Positions 23,696 to 30,599 of a stretch of 64,000 nt of DNA are shown here, piece by piece. The notes below the pieces were generated by a model that was not told the origin of the DNA, did not search any database, and saw only the letters and a program-made list of their open reading frames with translations. Every line of letters starts with the position of its first letter. Positions within the stretch are counted from its first letter, which is position 1. Position numbers and translations under genes: made by a program. Origin of the DNA: an uncultured Eggerthellaceae bacterium. GTDB taxonomy: Bacteria; Actinomycetota; Coriobacteriia; Coriobacteriales; Eggerthellaceae. The stretch is taken from positions 24,244 to 88,243 of the forward strand of contig CANOIM010000008.1 in the NCBI GenBank assembly GCA_947566075.1, read 5' to 3'.

Positions 23696-23988
23696 AGCAA
23701 TCCCTTACTGCGAAGGCGATGCAACTTCGCTTCTTTCAAGGTCATGTCAGCGAATTCCGATCGAGGAAGCTTCGGTATGGAATCAATGAACGCGAAAGCC
23801 TCTTTCCATTCAGCCTCTGTTGGGCGCCTAGGTTCAGGCTCAACGAAAGAAGCGTCCTGTTCTTCGATCAACCGGTCATAGAGGAGGTTGATGGCCTCTG
23901 AAGCAGTGAGGCCAGCCCGCTTCAAGACAGAGTTACCCTTCTCCTTCTTGCTCATGGGCATGCGCGCCGTGACCATGGCATCTGTCAT
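23692..23988 (-). CDS. RelB/DinJ-type antitoxin
   Basis: The 98-residue protein begins with a ribbon-helix-helix: MVTARMPMSKKEKGNSVLKRAGLTASEAINLLYDRLIEE over residues about 5-43, typical of DinJ. The remaining half (SFVEPEPRRPTEAEWKEAFAFIDSIPKLPRSE) should wrap the toxin. AGAAGGGAGG precedes the ATG. It would repress its own operon through the repeat at 24004-24024. Confidence 0.88.
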   Translation of the reverse strand: MTDAMVTARMPMSKKEKGNSVLKRAGLTASEAINLLYDRLIEEQDASFVEPEPRRPTEAEWKEAFAFIDSIPKLPRSEFADMTLKEAKLHRLRSKGLL

Positions 23989-24003
23989 AATGCCTCCCTT
24001 CTA

Positions 24004-24024
24004 TTGTATGACAAGATTGTACAA
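24004..24024. promoter_or_regulatory. operator-like inverted repeat before the RelB/PIN pair
   Basis: TTGTA and TACAA arms lie 11 nt apart, 16 nt upstream of the antitoxin start, and a palindromic TTGTACAA sits at one edge (24017-24024). A TACAAT on the minus strand could be the -10. Autoregulation by the ribbon-helix-helix antitoxin is expected. Confidence 0.45.
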
Positions 24025-24051
24025 CAGACGGTTCGGCATCGCAAATCTGAT

Positions 24052-24852
24052 TCAGGAGGCTAGGGCGTTGTTGGTGGCCAGCCAGCTCTCACGGGTACCC
24101 GTGTCGAAGCCGTCTTCGGGGCTCACCACCAGCGCATACATCTCCTCTTCGCGAAGGAGCGCATCCAAAGCGTCCGTCAGCTGAATCTCTCCGCCCACGC
24201 CCGGTTTGACATCACGGAGGAGCTTCATCACTCGGGGCGTCAAAAGGTAGCGACCGAACACGGCCAAGTTGGTGGGCGCTTCCTCCAGCGGCGGCTTCTC
24301 CACCAGCTTCTCTATCTTCCAAACCCCCGGCTCCACCTCTTCCCCCGCGATCACACCGAAGCGATCCACTTCCTCATCAGGCACCGGCATCACCGCGATG
24401 ACCGATGCGCCGCCATGGGCATCAGAGACCGCCTGCATGGCGGGGAGCATCTCGTTGTTGGGCACGAGCACATCCCCCAAGAGCACATAGAAGGGCTCAT
24501 CGGCGGTTTCGTCAGCCGCACAGAGCACCGCGTGACCCAGCCCCAGAGCCTCTTCCTGATAGACGAAGCTCACCGGCAGGTTACCCACGTATTCCACGGC
24601 ATCCGCATAGGCATCCTTGCCGCGGTTGCGCAACAGGGATACCAGGTCTGGATCTGGTGAGAAATGGTCTTCGATGGCCTGCTTGCCGTGGGAGTTCACG
24701 ATGACCACCTCATCAGCCCCGGAAGCCAACCCCTCCTCCACCACATACTGGATGGCAGGCCGGTCATGGACGAGCAGCATCTCCTTCGGCACTGCCTTGG
24801 TGGCTGGTAGGAATCGGGTACCGAGACCTGCTGCGGGAATGACTGCCTTCAT
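24052..24852 (-). CDS. galU: UTP-glucose-1-phosphate uridylyltransferase
   Basis: The 266-residue enzyme makes UDP-glucose for cell-surface glycans. It shows the nucleotidyltransferase start AVIPAAGLGTRFLPATKAVPKEML (residues 3-26), the PAIQYVVEEGLASG motif, LGLGHAVLCA, and a PLEEAPTNLAVFGRYLL region. AAAGGAACCCC precedes the start. It is the last gene of a long minus-strand operon, 76 nt after nadE. Confidence 0.94.
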   Translation of the reverse strand: MKAVIPAAGLGTRFLPATKAVPKEMLLVHDRPAIQYVVEEGLASGADEVVIVNSHGKQAIEDHFSPDPDLVSLLRNRGKDAYADAVEYVGNLPVSFVYQEEALGLGHAVLCAADETADEPFYVLLGDVLVPNNEMLPAMQAVSDAHGGASVIAVMPVPDEEVDRFGVIAGEEVEPGVWKIEKLVEKPPLEEAPTNLAVFGRYLLTPRVMKLLRDVKPGVGGEIQLTDALDALLREEEMYALVVSPEDGFDTGTRESWLATNNALAS

Positions 24853-24928
24853 GGGGTTCCTTTCTCTCTGGGGTCAAGATCCTGTCAGGGTAAAAGAAGC
24901 GTTATGGGCATCAAGGTCGGATGCCCCT

Positions 24929-25732
24929 CTACGATATCACCTGGGCGAAGGGGGGTTCTTGGGCGCGTTTGAAAGCATTTTGCTGGTAGCGCTTCCAGAT
25001 GCGCTCAGCTTCCGGAGAGATATCCGCTGCGGGGATGTTCTGATCCACCATTTGCCAGAGCAGCTCATCCAACTCCCCATAGGAGATGCCCAAAGAGGCT
25101 TCGTCCGTTTGTTCTTCGGAGAGCTCTGCGCTGGGCGGCTTCGTGAGCACGTTCTGAGGGATGGGCGCCACCTTGCCAGCCGCTTCCGCCTGCTGGTTCA
25201 GGAAAGCCGCCAGCTGGAACACCTCCGTCTTATACAGACCGCCGATGGGAGCGAAGGCCCCGGCCGTGTCTCCATAGAGAGTGGAATAGCCCATGGCCGC
25301 TTCGGACAGGTTGCCGGTGTTCAGCACCATCCATCCCTTCGCGTTGGAAAGGGCCATCAAGATGCACATGCGCAACCGCGCCTGGGTGTTCTCGGCCGCC
25401 AGCCCTTCCAAGGGCTCCTCCAAGCAGGCCTCCCATTCGATGCAGAAAGCGGCGAAGGTCTGGGTGATGGGGAATGCGGGGGCATCTATCCCTAGGTTCA
25501 AGGCAAGTTGAGAGGCATCCTTGATGGAGGAGGCGGAAGTATAGGGCCCGGGCATGAGCACCCCGTGAACATGGTCAGCGCCCAGAGCCTCCACGGCCAA
25601 CGTTGCCACCACGCTGGAATCCAAACCGCCAGAAAGGCCGATGATCACATCCGTAAACCCCGCCTCGCGAACGAAGTCTTCCGTCTGCGCGCAAAGCGCC
25701 TTCGCCACCGCTGCCTGATCCAGCTGCCGCAT
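24929..25732 (-). CDS. nadE: ammonia-dependent NAD+ synthetase
   Basis: The 267-residue protein is the short, glutaminase-free form that amidates nicotinate adenine dinucleotide. The ATP pyrophosphatase loop GLSGGLDSSVVATLA lies at residues 33-47, TGNLSEAAMGYSTLYGDTAGAFAPIGGLYKTEVF at about 155-188, and a KPPSAEL...QTDEASLGISYGELDELLW segment near the end. It starts 6 nt after hypB. Confidence 0.94.
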   Translation of the reverse strand: MRQLDQAAVAKALCAQTEDFVREAGFTDVIIGLSGGLDSSVVATLAVEALGADHVHGVLMPGPYTSASSIKDASQLALNLGIDAPAFPITQTFAAFCIEWEACLEEPLEGLAAENTQARLRMCILMALSNAKGWMVLNTGNLSEAAMGYSTLYGDTAGAFAPIGGLYKTEVFQLAAFLNQQAEAAGKVAPIPQNVLTKPPSAELSEEQTDEASLGISYGELDELLWQMVDQNIPAADISPEAERIWKRYQQNAFKRAQEPPFAQVIS

Positions 25733-25738
25733 GAGCCC

Positions 25739-26401
25739 CTACCTCTGCACGGCGCGGATCTGATCCGCCAGCCAGACGGCCCAAGCGTCAACCCCATCCC
25801 CCTTGGTGGCGGAGATCTTGAAGAGTGGGGCCTGAGGGTTCAGCTGACGCACCGAATCAGTGAAGGCCTCTTCGTTGAAATCGAAGACGGGCATGGTATC
25901 AGCCTTGTTGAGGATGACCGCATCAGACACTTGGAACACGCCGGGGTACTTGAGCGGCTTATCGTGGCCTTCAGGCACTGAGAGGATCATGGCCTTCATG
26001 TTCTCACCCAGGTCGAAGTCAGTGGGACACACCAGGTTCCCCACGTTCTCGATGATGATGAGATCCAACCGGTCCAAATCAAGCACATCCACCGCCCGGC
26101 GAATCATGGCGCTTTCCAGATGGCATGCCCCGCCCGTGTTGATCTGGACGGCTGCCGTGCCCTGGGCCTTGATCTTCTCTGCATCCACCGAACTGGCGAT
26201 ATCCCCTTCGATGACCGCGATATTGAACTCATCCCGCAGGGCATCGATGGTGGCCAGGATGGTGGAGGTCTTCCCGGAACCGGGACTGGCCAGAAGGTCT
26301 AGCACGAACACGCCCGCGTCGGCGAAGCGCTGACGCAGCTCCCGTGCTATGGCATCGTTCTTATCCAGGATGGGTTGCTTCATGTCAATGTGCTTGGGCA
26401 T
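25739..26401 (-). CDS. hypB: hydrogenase nickel-incorporation GTPase HypB
   Basis: The 220-residue G3E-type GTPase supplies nickel to [NiFe]-hydrogenase. Walker A ASPGSGKTS is near residue 38, the metal/dimer segment NTGGACHLES at about 89-98, IIENVGNLVCPTDFDLGE at about 115-132, and the NKAD guanine motif at about 166. It lacks the N-terminal CxxCGC and His-rich nickel-storage stretch of some HypBs. It follows hypA by 9 nt. No hydrogenase structural gene is in the window. Confidence 0.95.
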   Translation of the reverse strand: MPKHIDMKQPILDKNDAIARELRQRFADAGVFVLDLLASPGSGKTSTILATIDALRDEFNIAVIEGDIASSVDAEKIKAQGTAAVQINTGGACHLESAMIRRAVDVLDLDRLDLIIIENVGNLVCPTDFDLGENMKAMILSVPEGHDKPLKYPGVFQVSDAVILNKADTMPVFDFNEEAFTDSVRQLNPQAPLFKISATKGDGVDAWAVWLADQIRAVQR

Positions 26402-26410
26402 GGGGGAACA

Positions 26411-26773
26411 TCACTCCTCATCTTCCGGCAGATCAACCTCTATGGAATCTATCTGCAGCTCACGCCCGGCGATGAGCTCAGTGGCGAAGCTATCACAGGC
26501 GGGGCAGAACCGATGGAAGCGGTCATGCTCATAGACCTCCCCGCATTCCAAGCAGCGGCTCTTCGGCGCGATCATGTTCACCTGGAGCGTGGCCCCCTTC
26601 AGGAACGGATCATCTTCGCAGAGGGCTTCGAAAGCGAACTGGAGCGCATCTTCGATGGCCTCGGTCATCTCCCCCACCGAAAGGGTGATGGAGAGCAGCC
26701 GAAGCGCCCCCGCGTCCTCAGCCGCTTCCCGGGCCGAGTCAAGGACGCTGGTCATGATGCCAAGCTCATGCAT
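26411..26773 (-). CDS. hypA: hydrogenase nickel-incorporation protein HypA
   Basis: The 120-residue metallochaperone has the nickel-binding MHELGI start (His2) and a zinc-binding loop of CLECG and CPACD at about residues 74-95. It works with HypB to load nickel. It begins 3 nt after tatC; co-expression with the Tat translocon makes sense because hydrogenase small subunits are classical Tat substrates. Confidence 0.95.
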   Translation of the reverse strand: MHELGIMTSVLDSAREAAEDAGALRLLSITLSVGEMTEAIEDALQFAFEALCEDDPFLKGATLQVNMIAPKSRCLECGEVYEHDRFHRFCPACDSFATELIAGRELQIDSIEVDLPEDEE

Positions 26774-26776
26774 GGC

Positions 26777-27565
26777 TTAGGCTTCGTCCTTCGCCAAGCC
26801 CAGCTCCTCATCTTGGCGCTTGATGCGCCGGGCCAGCACGATGCGGGCCAAGAGAAGGCTGAGCTCATAGAGGGCGATGAGCGCAGCGAATAGCAGCAGC
26901 ATGGTGACCGGTGAAGCATCTGGCGTGATGATCGCACAGAGCACCATCAGCACGATGTAGACCACCCGCCAGCTCTCACGCAGCTTCTTGTAGGGGATCA
27001 CGTCGAAGATGACCAGATAGAAGATGACCAGGGGTAGCTCGAAGGCGAAGCCGAAGGCTATCTCGAACTTGATGATGATATCTATGTAGGAGTTCATGCG
27101 GGGCTCAACATAGCCCAGGCCCATGGCTTGGTCGGTCAGCCATTGGAACGCCGCATTCAGGATGACCAGATAGCAGAAGACCGTGCCCAGCACGAAGAGG
27201 AGGACGCCTACCACGAAGGTGGGCATGAACCATTTCCGCTCTTTGGGCTTAAGGGCGGGCAGGAAGAACGCCAGCAACTGCCAGAGGATCACCGGAGAGG
27301 TGGCCACCACGCCGAAGAAGAACGATATCTCGAAGCGCACAGCGAAGGCCTCGAAGGGGTCCAACGCCACCAGGTCAACGTAGCCCGTCTCGGGGTTGAA
27401 GGGCAGGAAGTCTGCGATGGGGATCAGCAGGAACTGCCCCATCTGAGGAGCCGCCATGTAGAAGACGCAGACGGCCACGGCCAGGCAGGCCACGATGCGC
27501 ACCAAGCGCATGCGCAGCTCTCCCAGATGGTCGAAGAGCGGCATCCGTGCAGGACCGATGGGCAT
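26777..27565 (-). CDS. tatC: Sec-independent translocase TatC
   Basis: The start is set at 27565 (MPIGPARMPLFDHLGELRMRL), one base after the tatA/B stop, with GAGGAGGTGTC upstream; the longer frame only reads tatA/B out of frame. The 262-residue protein has the family's HLGELRMRL motif, six hydrophobic helices, FEISFFFGVVATSPVILWQLLAFFLPAL, and FEIAFGFAFELPLVIFYL. It recognises twin-arginine signals and exports folded proteins. Confidence 0.95.
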   Translation of the reverse strand: MPIGPARMPLFDHLGELRMRLVRIVACLAVAVCVFYMAAPQMGQFLLIPIADFLPFNPETGYVDLVALDPFEAFAVRFEISFFFGVVATSPVILWQLLAFFLPALKPKERKWFMPTFVVGVLLFVLGTVFCYLVILNAAFQWLTDQAMGLGYVEPRMNSYIDIIIKFEIAFGFAFELPLVIFYLVIFDVIPYKKLRESWRVVYIVLMVLCAIITPDASPVTMLLLFAALIALYELSLLLARIVLARRIKRQDEELGLAKDEA

Positions 27566-27566
27566 C

Positions 27567-28085
27567 TTAGGCTGACACCTCCTCATCAGCGTTGGCATCA
27601 GCAGGCTTCGGGGCAGGCTCTGGAGCCACATCCTCCGCCGAAGCCGCTTCCTTCTTGGGCACATCCGCCCGCGGCTCTGACTCAGCAGGAGCGGCAGCCT
27701 CCGCCTCGGCCTGCGCCTTCGCTTCGGCTTCCTTGCGCTTGCGTCGCTCTTCGTCATAGCGAGCCTTGCGCTCTGCGAAGCTCTCTGTGTGCTCTACCAC
27801 CTTGGAAGTGACCTCTTCGGCCTTGGCTTGGGCCTTATCAGCCCCTTCCTTCGCTTGAGAGGCGGCAGTCTCTATCACGTCCAAGGGGTTCTTGAAGGGG
27901 GTGTCAGAGTCTTTGTCTATGAATGACTGGGTCTTGAGCTGGCCAGACATCTCCTCCTGGGCCGTGCGGAACTTCGCAATGGCCTTGCCGATGGTGTTCG
28001 CTATCTGAGGAAGCTTGTCAGGCCCGAAGATCAGGAAGCCGAAGATCAATATGAGGAAGAGCTCGAATCCGCCGATGCCGAACAC
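27567..28085 (-). CDS. TatA/TatB-type translocase subunit
   Basis: The 172-residue protein begins MFGIGGFELFLILIFGFLIFGPDKLPQIA: a short membrane helix, the FGP hinge with LP, then an amphipathic helix. Glu8 and the long tail resemble TatB, while FGPDKLP also fits Gram-positive TatA. A highly charged Ala/Glu/Lys coiled tail (residues about 75-172) is probably cytoplasmic. It sits 1 nt before tatC and 3 nt after the small membrane gene. Confidence 0.88.
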   Translation of the reverse strand: MFGIGGFELFLILIFGFLIFGPDKLPQIANTIGKAIAKFRTAQEEMSGQLKTQSFIDKDSDTPFKNPLDVIETAASQAKEGADKAQAKAEEVTSKVVEHTESFAERKARYDEERRKRKEAEAKAQAEAEAAAPAESEPRADVPKKEAASAEDVAPEPAPKPADANADEEVSA

Positions 28086-28088
28086 GAT

Positions 28089-28310
28089 CTACCCCTGGGA
28101 AAAGACCGTGAGCGCCATGGTGGGGATGCCCAGCGCCAGGATCAGGATGATGCAGACCACGATGGTGAACACCCGCTTCATCATGGACTGGCGCTCCCGC
28201 CGCTGCTCTTCGCGCTTCGCCTCTTCAGCCCGGCGGCGGGCACGTTCCGCCTTCTGCTCACGGGTCAGGTTGCGTATGTCCTTGTTTGCCTTCTTGTTGG
28301 TCTTAGCCAT
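28089..28310 (-). CDS. small single-span membrane protein, basic N-terminal coil
   Basis: The 73-residue product has a strongly basic helix (DIRNLTREQKAERARRRAEEAKREEQRRERQ, residues about 11-41) followed by one membrane segment (VFTIVVCIILILALGIPTMALTVF, about 47-70). No named family was recognised. Its position 3 nt ahead of the Tat genes suggests a membrane accessory role, perhaps in assembly, but this is inference. Confidence 0.75.
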   Translation of the reverse strand: MAKTNKKANKDIRNLTREQKAERARRRAEEAKREEQRRERQSMMKRVFTIVVCIILILALGIPTMALTVFSQG

Positions 28311-28375
28311 AGGGGATATGCCTCATCTTGTGCTGCTCGTTGGTTGCCTGCCTATTGTACGCGCACCTCAGGGGT

Positions 28376-29734
28376 TCAGGAGCGCAGTTTCGTCCGGATC
28401 TCTATGACGCGCGCGATGCTCTTGGCCACCTCCACGCCCACATGCCAATGGTCCTTCTCATAGAGCGTCTTGCCATCCACCATGGTCATCATGATGTCTG
28501 CCACAGAACAGGTGTTGACCACGGCAGACATGGGGTTGACCTCAGGGGTCTGGTGCGAGCTGGACAGATCGATGGCGATGATGTCGGCCCGCTTGCCTAT
28601 CTCCAATGAGCCGATCTCATCTTCCATCTTGAGCGCCCGCGCCCCACCGATGGTGGCCATCTCTAGCATGGTGGCCGCATCCAAGAAGCGCCGTGTATCC
28701 CGGGCCCGATGCAGTAGAAGCCCGGTGCGCATCTCGGAGAGCATATCCGTGGATTCCGTGGCCGCTGGCGAGTCAGTGCCCAAGCCGATGCGCAAACCCG
28801 CCTGGATCAGCTCAGAGAGCGGTGCCACACCCATGCCTAGCTGGGCGTTCGCCCGCGGACAGGTGCAGATGGCTACGTCTTTTTCCACCAGCTTACGGAT
28901 GTCATCATCATCGATGTGCACGGCATGGATCATCAACACGTTAGGGGCATCGAAGGCCCCCCAGTTGAGGGCATAGCGCACGGGCGTCACCCCGAAGGGG
29001 AGCCAGGGAGGTATCTCAACATAGCCGCGGGTCTCCACGTCCATATTGTCTACCGCGAACATGGAGGAGCCGCGCATCACGAAATTGAATTCTTCTCGGC
29101 TGCCCGCCAACCGCATGGCCACCGGCAGATCCTCCTCGCAAGCCAGCTCAGATACCATCCCGAAGACCTGGGGATGGTTGGCATAGATGGCCGCGGGGGC
29201 AATGCCGATGCGCACATTGGTACCCGCGGTGCGCTCACGCCAATCATCTATGTCTCGTTCGGCGGAATGCATGGCATATTCCACGCGCATCTTATCCATG
29301 GCGCCTACTTCGCGATAGACCACCGAACGCAGGCCCAGAGCAAGCGTGGCCTTGAGCACCGCCCCCGAAGCAGTGATGTCACATACCGTGGTGATGCCGC
29401 TGGCCAGGGCATCCAAGCCCCCTACCACCGAAGAGTCATACCAGTCCGCGTTCTCCATGCGGGTGGATTTCTCTATCACCGAGAGGATCCATCGGGCATA
29501 GGGCTGATCGGCCACCAGGCCCCTGAGCACCGTCTTCTCCAAGCGCGTGTGCAGATCAACGAACCCCGGCATGAGCGCTGCCATGCCGAAATCCTTGACC
29601 TCTTCGTCCGGGTAGCGCTGAATGAGCGTGGCCATATCCCCCACGTCTGCGATCCGGTTCCCCTTGACGAGGACGGCGCCCCCCGCGATAGGGTCTCCGG
29701 TGATGGGAAAGACGTATTTCGCACTGAGTATCAT
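28376..29734 (-). CDS. amidohydrolase-superfamily protein with degenerate metal site
   Basis: The 452-residue protein aligns with the MtaD/Atz-Trz deaminase group: N-terminal beta sandwich, MPGFVDLHT entry to the barrel, MIHAVHIDDDDI (H270/H273), GLGTDSPAA (D321), and a C-terminal LEIGKRADIIAID sandwich. The usual HxH is H62-T-R64, and the strand that normally reads HxHxxE reads VAMRLAGSREE, so two expected histidine ligands are absent. Deamination of methylthioadenosine or S-adenosylhomocysteine is therefore doubtful; a changed reaction, or a structural or binding role, is possible. The start at 29734 has AGCGAGG nearby. It heads the operon leading into the Tat genes. Confidence 0.8.
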   Translation of the reverse strand: MILSAKYVFPITGDPIAGGAVLVKGNRIADVGDMATLIQRYPDEEVKDFGMAALMPGFVDLHTRLEKTVLRGLVADQPYARWILSVIEKSTRMENADWYDSSVVGGLDALASGITTVCDITASGAVLKATLALGLRSVVYREVGAMDKMRVEYAMHSAERDIDDWRERTAGTNVRIGIAPAAIYANHPQVFGMVSELACEEDLPVAMRLAGSREEFNFVMRGSSMFAVDNMDVETRGYVEIPPWLPFGVTPVRYALNWGAFDAPNVLMIHAVHIDDDDIRKLVEKDVAICTCPRANAQLGMGVAPLSELIQAGLRIGLGTDSPAATESTDMLSEMRTGLLLHRARDTRRFLDAATMLEMATIGGARALKMEDEIGSLEIGKRADIIAIDLSSSHQTPEVNPMSAVVNTCSVADIMMTMVDGKTLYEKDHWHVGVEVAKSIARVIEIRTKLRS

Positions 29735-29827
29735 CCAAGACCTCGCTCGCATAGCTTATCCGATGCGCCTGCCGAAGCGCGGCGCTGCATTTTCTCAAAC
29801 TGGCATTCTATCAGAGAGAGACCGGGT

Positions 29828-29833
29828 TATACT
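29828..29833 (+). promoter_or_regulatory. -10 element placed for a leaderless menG transcript
   Basis: TATACT ends 7 nt before the menG ATG and no ribosome-binding site is present. That spacing puts the transcription start at or next to the start codon. A clear -35 is not seen. Similar hexamers lie 6-8 nt before rarA and folC, which also lack ribosome sites. Confidence 0.4.
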
Positions 29834-29840
29834 GCACGCC

Positions 29841-30587
29841 ATGGCAAGCATCGACACAGCAACCGGACGCGCCGCTCACCCCGACATCTCCACGGTGCGG
29901 GTGCGCAGCATCTTCGCTTCCATCGCGGACCGCTATGAGCTCTTCAACGCCTGCTCCAGCTTCGGAGCCTACAAGGGATGGATCCAGAAAGTCTGCGAGG
30001 TGGCGGATATCGAGCCCACGGATGTGGTGCTGGATGTGGCGGGAGGCACGGGAGACGTTTCCTTCGCCGTGGCCGAGAAGTTCCATCCGCGCCGGGTGGT
30101 CTGCACTGATCTGGTGCCAGAGATGCTCGAGCTTGCCCGCAAGCACGGCGAAGAGGGGCGCGGAGGTGACGTAGCCTTGGACTTCCAGGTTGCTGACGGC
30201 CAAGACCTCCCCTTCGAAGATGCCGCCTTCGATGCCGTGACCATGGCCTACGGCCTGCGCAACATGCCGGAGCGCGAACGGGCGCTTGCAGAGGTGCTGC
30301 GGGTGCTGAAGCCCGGCGGTAGCTTCACGTGCCTTGATTTCTCCACGCCACCTCACCCTGCTTGGCGCGCGGCCTACAAGCTATATCTGAAGAACGCCAT
30401 CCCCCTCTGGGGAAAGGTCATCACGGGCAGTTCGAAGGGGTTCCGGTATCTGGCGAACTCCATTGAGGCCTACCCGGACCAAAGGGGTGTGGCAGCGCTC
30501 ATGGAAGAGGCGGGGTTCACGAACGTTGCCTGGTTCGACTGCACGGGAGGCATCGCCTGCGTGCATGTGGCCACCAAGCCGCTCTGA
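29841..30587 (+). CDS. menG: demethylmenaquinone methyltransferase
   Basis: The 248-residue SAM-dependent methyltransferase finishes menaquinone synthesis. It begins at ATG 29841; the longer frame lies inside the divergent gene. Visible motifs: VRSIFASIADRYELFNACSSFG, the SAM loop VLDVAGGTGDVSFA (about residues 66-79), ADGQDLPFEDAAFDAVTMAYGLRNMPERERAL, and the FRYLANSIEAYPDQRGVAALMEEAGF tail typical of UbiE/MenG. A menaquinone chain fits the anaerobic electron-transport genes around it. Confidence 0.93.
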   Translation: MASIDTATGRAAHPDISTVRVRSIFASIADRYELFNACSSFGAYKGWIQKVCEVADIEPTDVVLDVAGGTGDVSFAVAEKFHPRRVVCTDLVPEMLELARKHGEEGRGGDVALDFQVADGQDLPFEDAAFDAVTMAYGLRNMPERERALAEVLRVLKPGGSFTCLDFSTPPHPAWRAAYKLYLKNAIPLWGKVITGSSKGFRYLANSIEAYPDQRGVAALMEEAGFTNVAWFDCTGGIACVHVATKPL

Positions 30588-30599
30588 AGCCCTGACACG

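Noticed and set aside
27566..27757. 64-residue N-terminal extension of TatC
   Set aside because: It is the tatA/B gene read in another frame (a run of basic residues); the TatC family start and ribosome site lie at 27565.
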